Shown here one piece after another: positions 6,881 to 8,192 of a stretch of 8,192 nucleotides of DNA (the first letter of the stretch is position 1; each line of letters opens with the position of its first letter). The notes beneath the pieces were generated by a model, which was given only the letters and a program-made list of their open reading frames with translations, was not told the DNA's origin and did no database searches. This DNA comes from Methylacidiphilaceae bacterium UBA1321 (lineage in GTDB: Bacteria; Verrucomicrobiota; Verrucomicrobiia; Methylacidiphilales; UBA1321), in contig DBTH01000077.1 in NCBI GenBank assembly GCA_002306945.1, forward strand, positions 1 through 8,192, in the 5' to 3' direction. Position numbers and translations under genes: made by a program.

Positions 6881-6907
6881 GTTAATTCCGTTAATTCCGT
6901 TAATTCG
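6881..6907. repeat. 9-bp tandem repeat, three copies of GTTAATTC(C/G)
   Basis: GTTAATTCC at 6881-6889 and 6890-6898 is followed by GTTAATTCG at 6899-6907; the nine bases before, GCTTCATTC, may be a degenerate copy. The array lies in the 137-base gap between the heptosyltransferase and the GT2 gene and is clearly AT-richer than its surroundings. The 9-base period keeps any reading frame, and on the plus strand it would read as a Val-Asn-Ser repeat, but I see no credible gene there. It may be a variable-number locus. Confidence 0.85.
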
Positions 6908-6910
6908 GTC

Positions 6911-6928
6911 AAAAAATCCGTTCGGATT
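6911..6928 (-). terminator. Weak terminator-like hairpin after the heptosyltransferase gene
   Basis: On the minus strand AATCC-GAAC-GGATT (plus 6915-6928) is followed by TTTT (plus 6911-6914), four bases after the TGA at 6933-6935. The stem has only five AT-rich pairs with a tetraloop, so read-through is likely. If it works, it would lower expression of the GT2 gene and murJ relative to the heptosyltransferase. Confidence 0.4.
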
Positions 6929-6932
6929 CAGA

Positions 6933-7988
6933 TCAACCCCAGCGTTCCAGGCAGGCGGGCAGAACCTTCTCCACAGTCAATTCCAGCATGCACGAAAAAT
7001 CGAACGGACATTCGCGCCGAAAGCACGGACTGCACAGCACATGTTCGCGCAACACCGTCGTGCGTGGACCGAGCGGGCCGGTACGGCGCGGTTCAGTCGA
7101 ACCAAAGATCGCGACCGTCGGCACCCCAAGCGCCGAAGCCAGATGCATCGAACCGCTGTCGTTGCACACCACCAGCCGCGAATGGGCCAGTTCCGCCATG
7201 AACTGCTCCAGCGTCGTCTGCCCCACCCGGTTTTCGACGCGGGGGCAGAGTTGTTTGATGAGCAGGCCGCATTCGATGTCCTTCGGCGCGCCGAGCAACA
7301 CCACGCGGGCGTTGCGTTTCTCGACGAACTCTTTCGCGAGAGCCGCGTAGTGCGGTGCCGGCCAGCGTTTTGCCGGGCCGTATTCCGCGCCGGGGCAAAG
7401 GGTCAATTGCGGTTTGGCCGTCGGCACCGAAACCGGCTCGAATGTCTTCGGCAAGCGCAACTCGGGGAACCCGGCCTGTTCGGTAGCGCCGATGGCCTCC
7501 ATCAAATTGCTGTAATAATAGTGCTGATGCTGGCGCACATAGCAGAACGGCGCCGGAGTCACCAACTGAGTCAAAAGCCACGCCCGCGCATGTCCCGGAT
7601 AACCGATGATCTGCGGGATCGCCGCAAAGGTTGCCTCCAACGCCGCGCGCAGCGAATTCGGCAGCAACACCGCCGACTCAAATTTCTTTTCGCGTAGTTG
7701 CTTCGACGCATGCCAAAGCGAACGCGGTTTTTCCAGCGTCAACACTTCATCGACAAAAGGACAGGTGCGCCACAGGTCGGCGATCTTGGCCGGAGCGGCA
7801 ACCGTCAACGGTTTCTCGCCGAGGAAGGTCTTCAAATTGCGCACAGCAGGCATCGCCATCACACAATCGCCGAGCCAGTTCGGACTGCGAACCACCACCG
7901 GCGTCCGCAACGAAAAATCGCTGGCGGCCACCGGCTCGGAATCGGTGCCCTCCCTGTTTTCCCGCTGTATTTTGAGTTCCTCAACCAT
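6933..7988 (-). CDS. waaF: ADP-heptose:LPS heptosyltransferase II (GT9)
   Basis: 351 residues, a GT-B enzyme that adds the second L-glycero-D-manno-heptose of the LPS inner core from ADP-heptose, at the cytoplasmic side of the inner membrane. Characteristic blocks are RSPNWLGDCVMAMPAVRNLK (34-53, with Asp41 in the position of the proposed catalytic Asp), CPGAEYGPAKRWP (198-210), the ADP-heptose site NDSGSMHLASALGVP (276-290) and FGSTEPRRTGP (295-305). Near the C-terminus are four Cys in CSPCFRRECPFDFSC (319-333), a cluster I recall in many WaaF proteins. The chain begins about 27 charged residues before the usual N-terminus (normally a few residues before VVVRSPNW). The ATG at 7986-7988 lacks a Shine-Dalgarno, and a GTG at codon 20 is a possible alternative. 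A weak promoter may lie just upstream on the minus strand (TTGCGC, 17 bases, CATTAT). The GT2 gene follows after 137 bases in the same direction. Confidence 0.93.
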   Translation of the reverse strand: MVEELKIQRENREGTDSEPVAASDFSLRTPVVVRSPNWLGDCVMAMPAVRNLKTFLGEKPLTVAAPAKIADLWRTCPFVDEVLTLEKPRSLWHASKQLREKKFESAVLLPNSLRAALEATFAAIPQIIGYPGHARAWLLTQLVTPAPFCYVRQHQHYYYSNLMEAIGATEQAGFPELRLPKTFEPVSVPTAKPQLTLCPGAEYGPAKRWPAPHYAALAKEFVEKRNARVVLLGAPKDIECGLLIKQLCPRVENRVGQTTLEQFMAELAHSRLVVCNDSGSMHLASALGVPTVAIFGSTEPRRTGPLGPRTTVLREHVLCSPCFRRECPFDFSCMLELTVEKVLPACLERWG

Positions 7989-8065
7989 CGTCGGATTTCA
8001 ATTCGAGATAATGCGTCAGTTTGTCATTTTGCGCAATTCTCCCGAAAACAACAACTCTTATCCGC

Positions 8066-8192
8066 TCACACCAAATCAAGCGGGTGCATGACGCGAAAGT
8101 TATCAGACAGCGTAACCATGGCGATAGCGAGAAGTTCACCGGTGGATTGACACACCCCGGCGCTCACGCGCCACCCCTTGTCTTTTGAATTT
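8066..8192 (-). CDS. C-terminal end of an unidentified gene (5' part outside window)
   Basis: On the minus strand one frame is open from the right edge to a TGA at 8066-8068, giving 41 residues that include GWRVSAGVCQSTGELLAIA and end MHPLDLV. The other two minus frames meet stops within 60 bases of the edge. The composition is protein-like, with alternating hydrophobic residues that suggest beta-strands, and the stop lies 77 bases before the heptosyltransferase start on the same strand, as expected of the preceding gene in a cluster. I do not recognise the family. The fragment is short, so chance cannot be excluded. Confidence 0.5.
   Translation of the reverse strand, partial: NSKDKGWRVSAGVCQSTGELLAIAMVTLSDNFRVMHPLDLV

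Noticed and set aside
6028..6885. 285-codon plus-strand frame antisense to the GT2 gene
   Set aside because: It covers a gene with clear GT2 motifs and shows no domain or ribosome binding site of its own.
8159..8172. Hairpin GGCGC-TCAC-GCGCC near the right edge
   Set aside because: It lies inside the open frame that ends at 8066, has no T-run and is only five pairs in GC-rich DNA, so chance is likely.

Overview
The window looks like an ordinary chromosomal segment of a moderately GC-rich Gram-negative bacterium. It carries an LPS-core heptosyltransferase, a second LPS-type glycosyltransferase and the lipid II flippase MurJ, so the cell should have an outer membrane and peptidoglycan. C-ending codons in most genes, weak or absent Shine-Dalgarno sequences at several starts and short repeats between genes fit a Verrucomicrobiota-like (PVC) source. 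That placement is an inference from style and recalled similarity, not from a marker gene.

Layout, left to right. (1) 1-708, plus: the 3' part of a conserved gene of unknown function. (2) 744-2057, minus: a secreted S53 (sedolisin/kumamolisin-type) serine-carboxyl peptidase with a strong intrinsic terminator, a second hairpin over its stop codon and its own promoter region. (3) 2058-2349: a divergent intergenic region with a candidate promoter and overlapping inverted repeats. (4) 2350-4302, plus: a two-domain ABC-F ATPase, closest from memory to YheS/ABCF3. (5) 4303-4465: a cluster of short palindromic repeats between convergent genes; it supplies the last codons and the stop of murJ. (6) 8192 down to 4428, minus: an envelope-biogenesis group, read as an unknown partial gene, then a WaaF-like heptosyltransferase, a GT2 glycosyltransferase and MurJ. 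The last two overlap by 8 bases.

How the genes fit together: the heptosyltransferase and the GT2 enzyme should act in turn on the inner LPS core at the cytoplasmic face of the inner membrane, and MurJ flips lipid II for peptidoglycan. These three form a plausible envelope cluster, although a weak terminator-like hairpin and a 9-bp tandem repeat sit between the first two. The peptidase and the ABC-F gene look like independent units.

I found no CRISPR array, rRNA, tRNA, insertion sequence, phage gene or defence system. The least explained parts are the palindromic repeat cluster that runs into murJ, the apparently propeptide-less S53 peptidase, the unknown gene at the left edge and the short open frame at the right edge.
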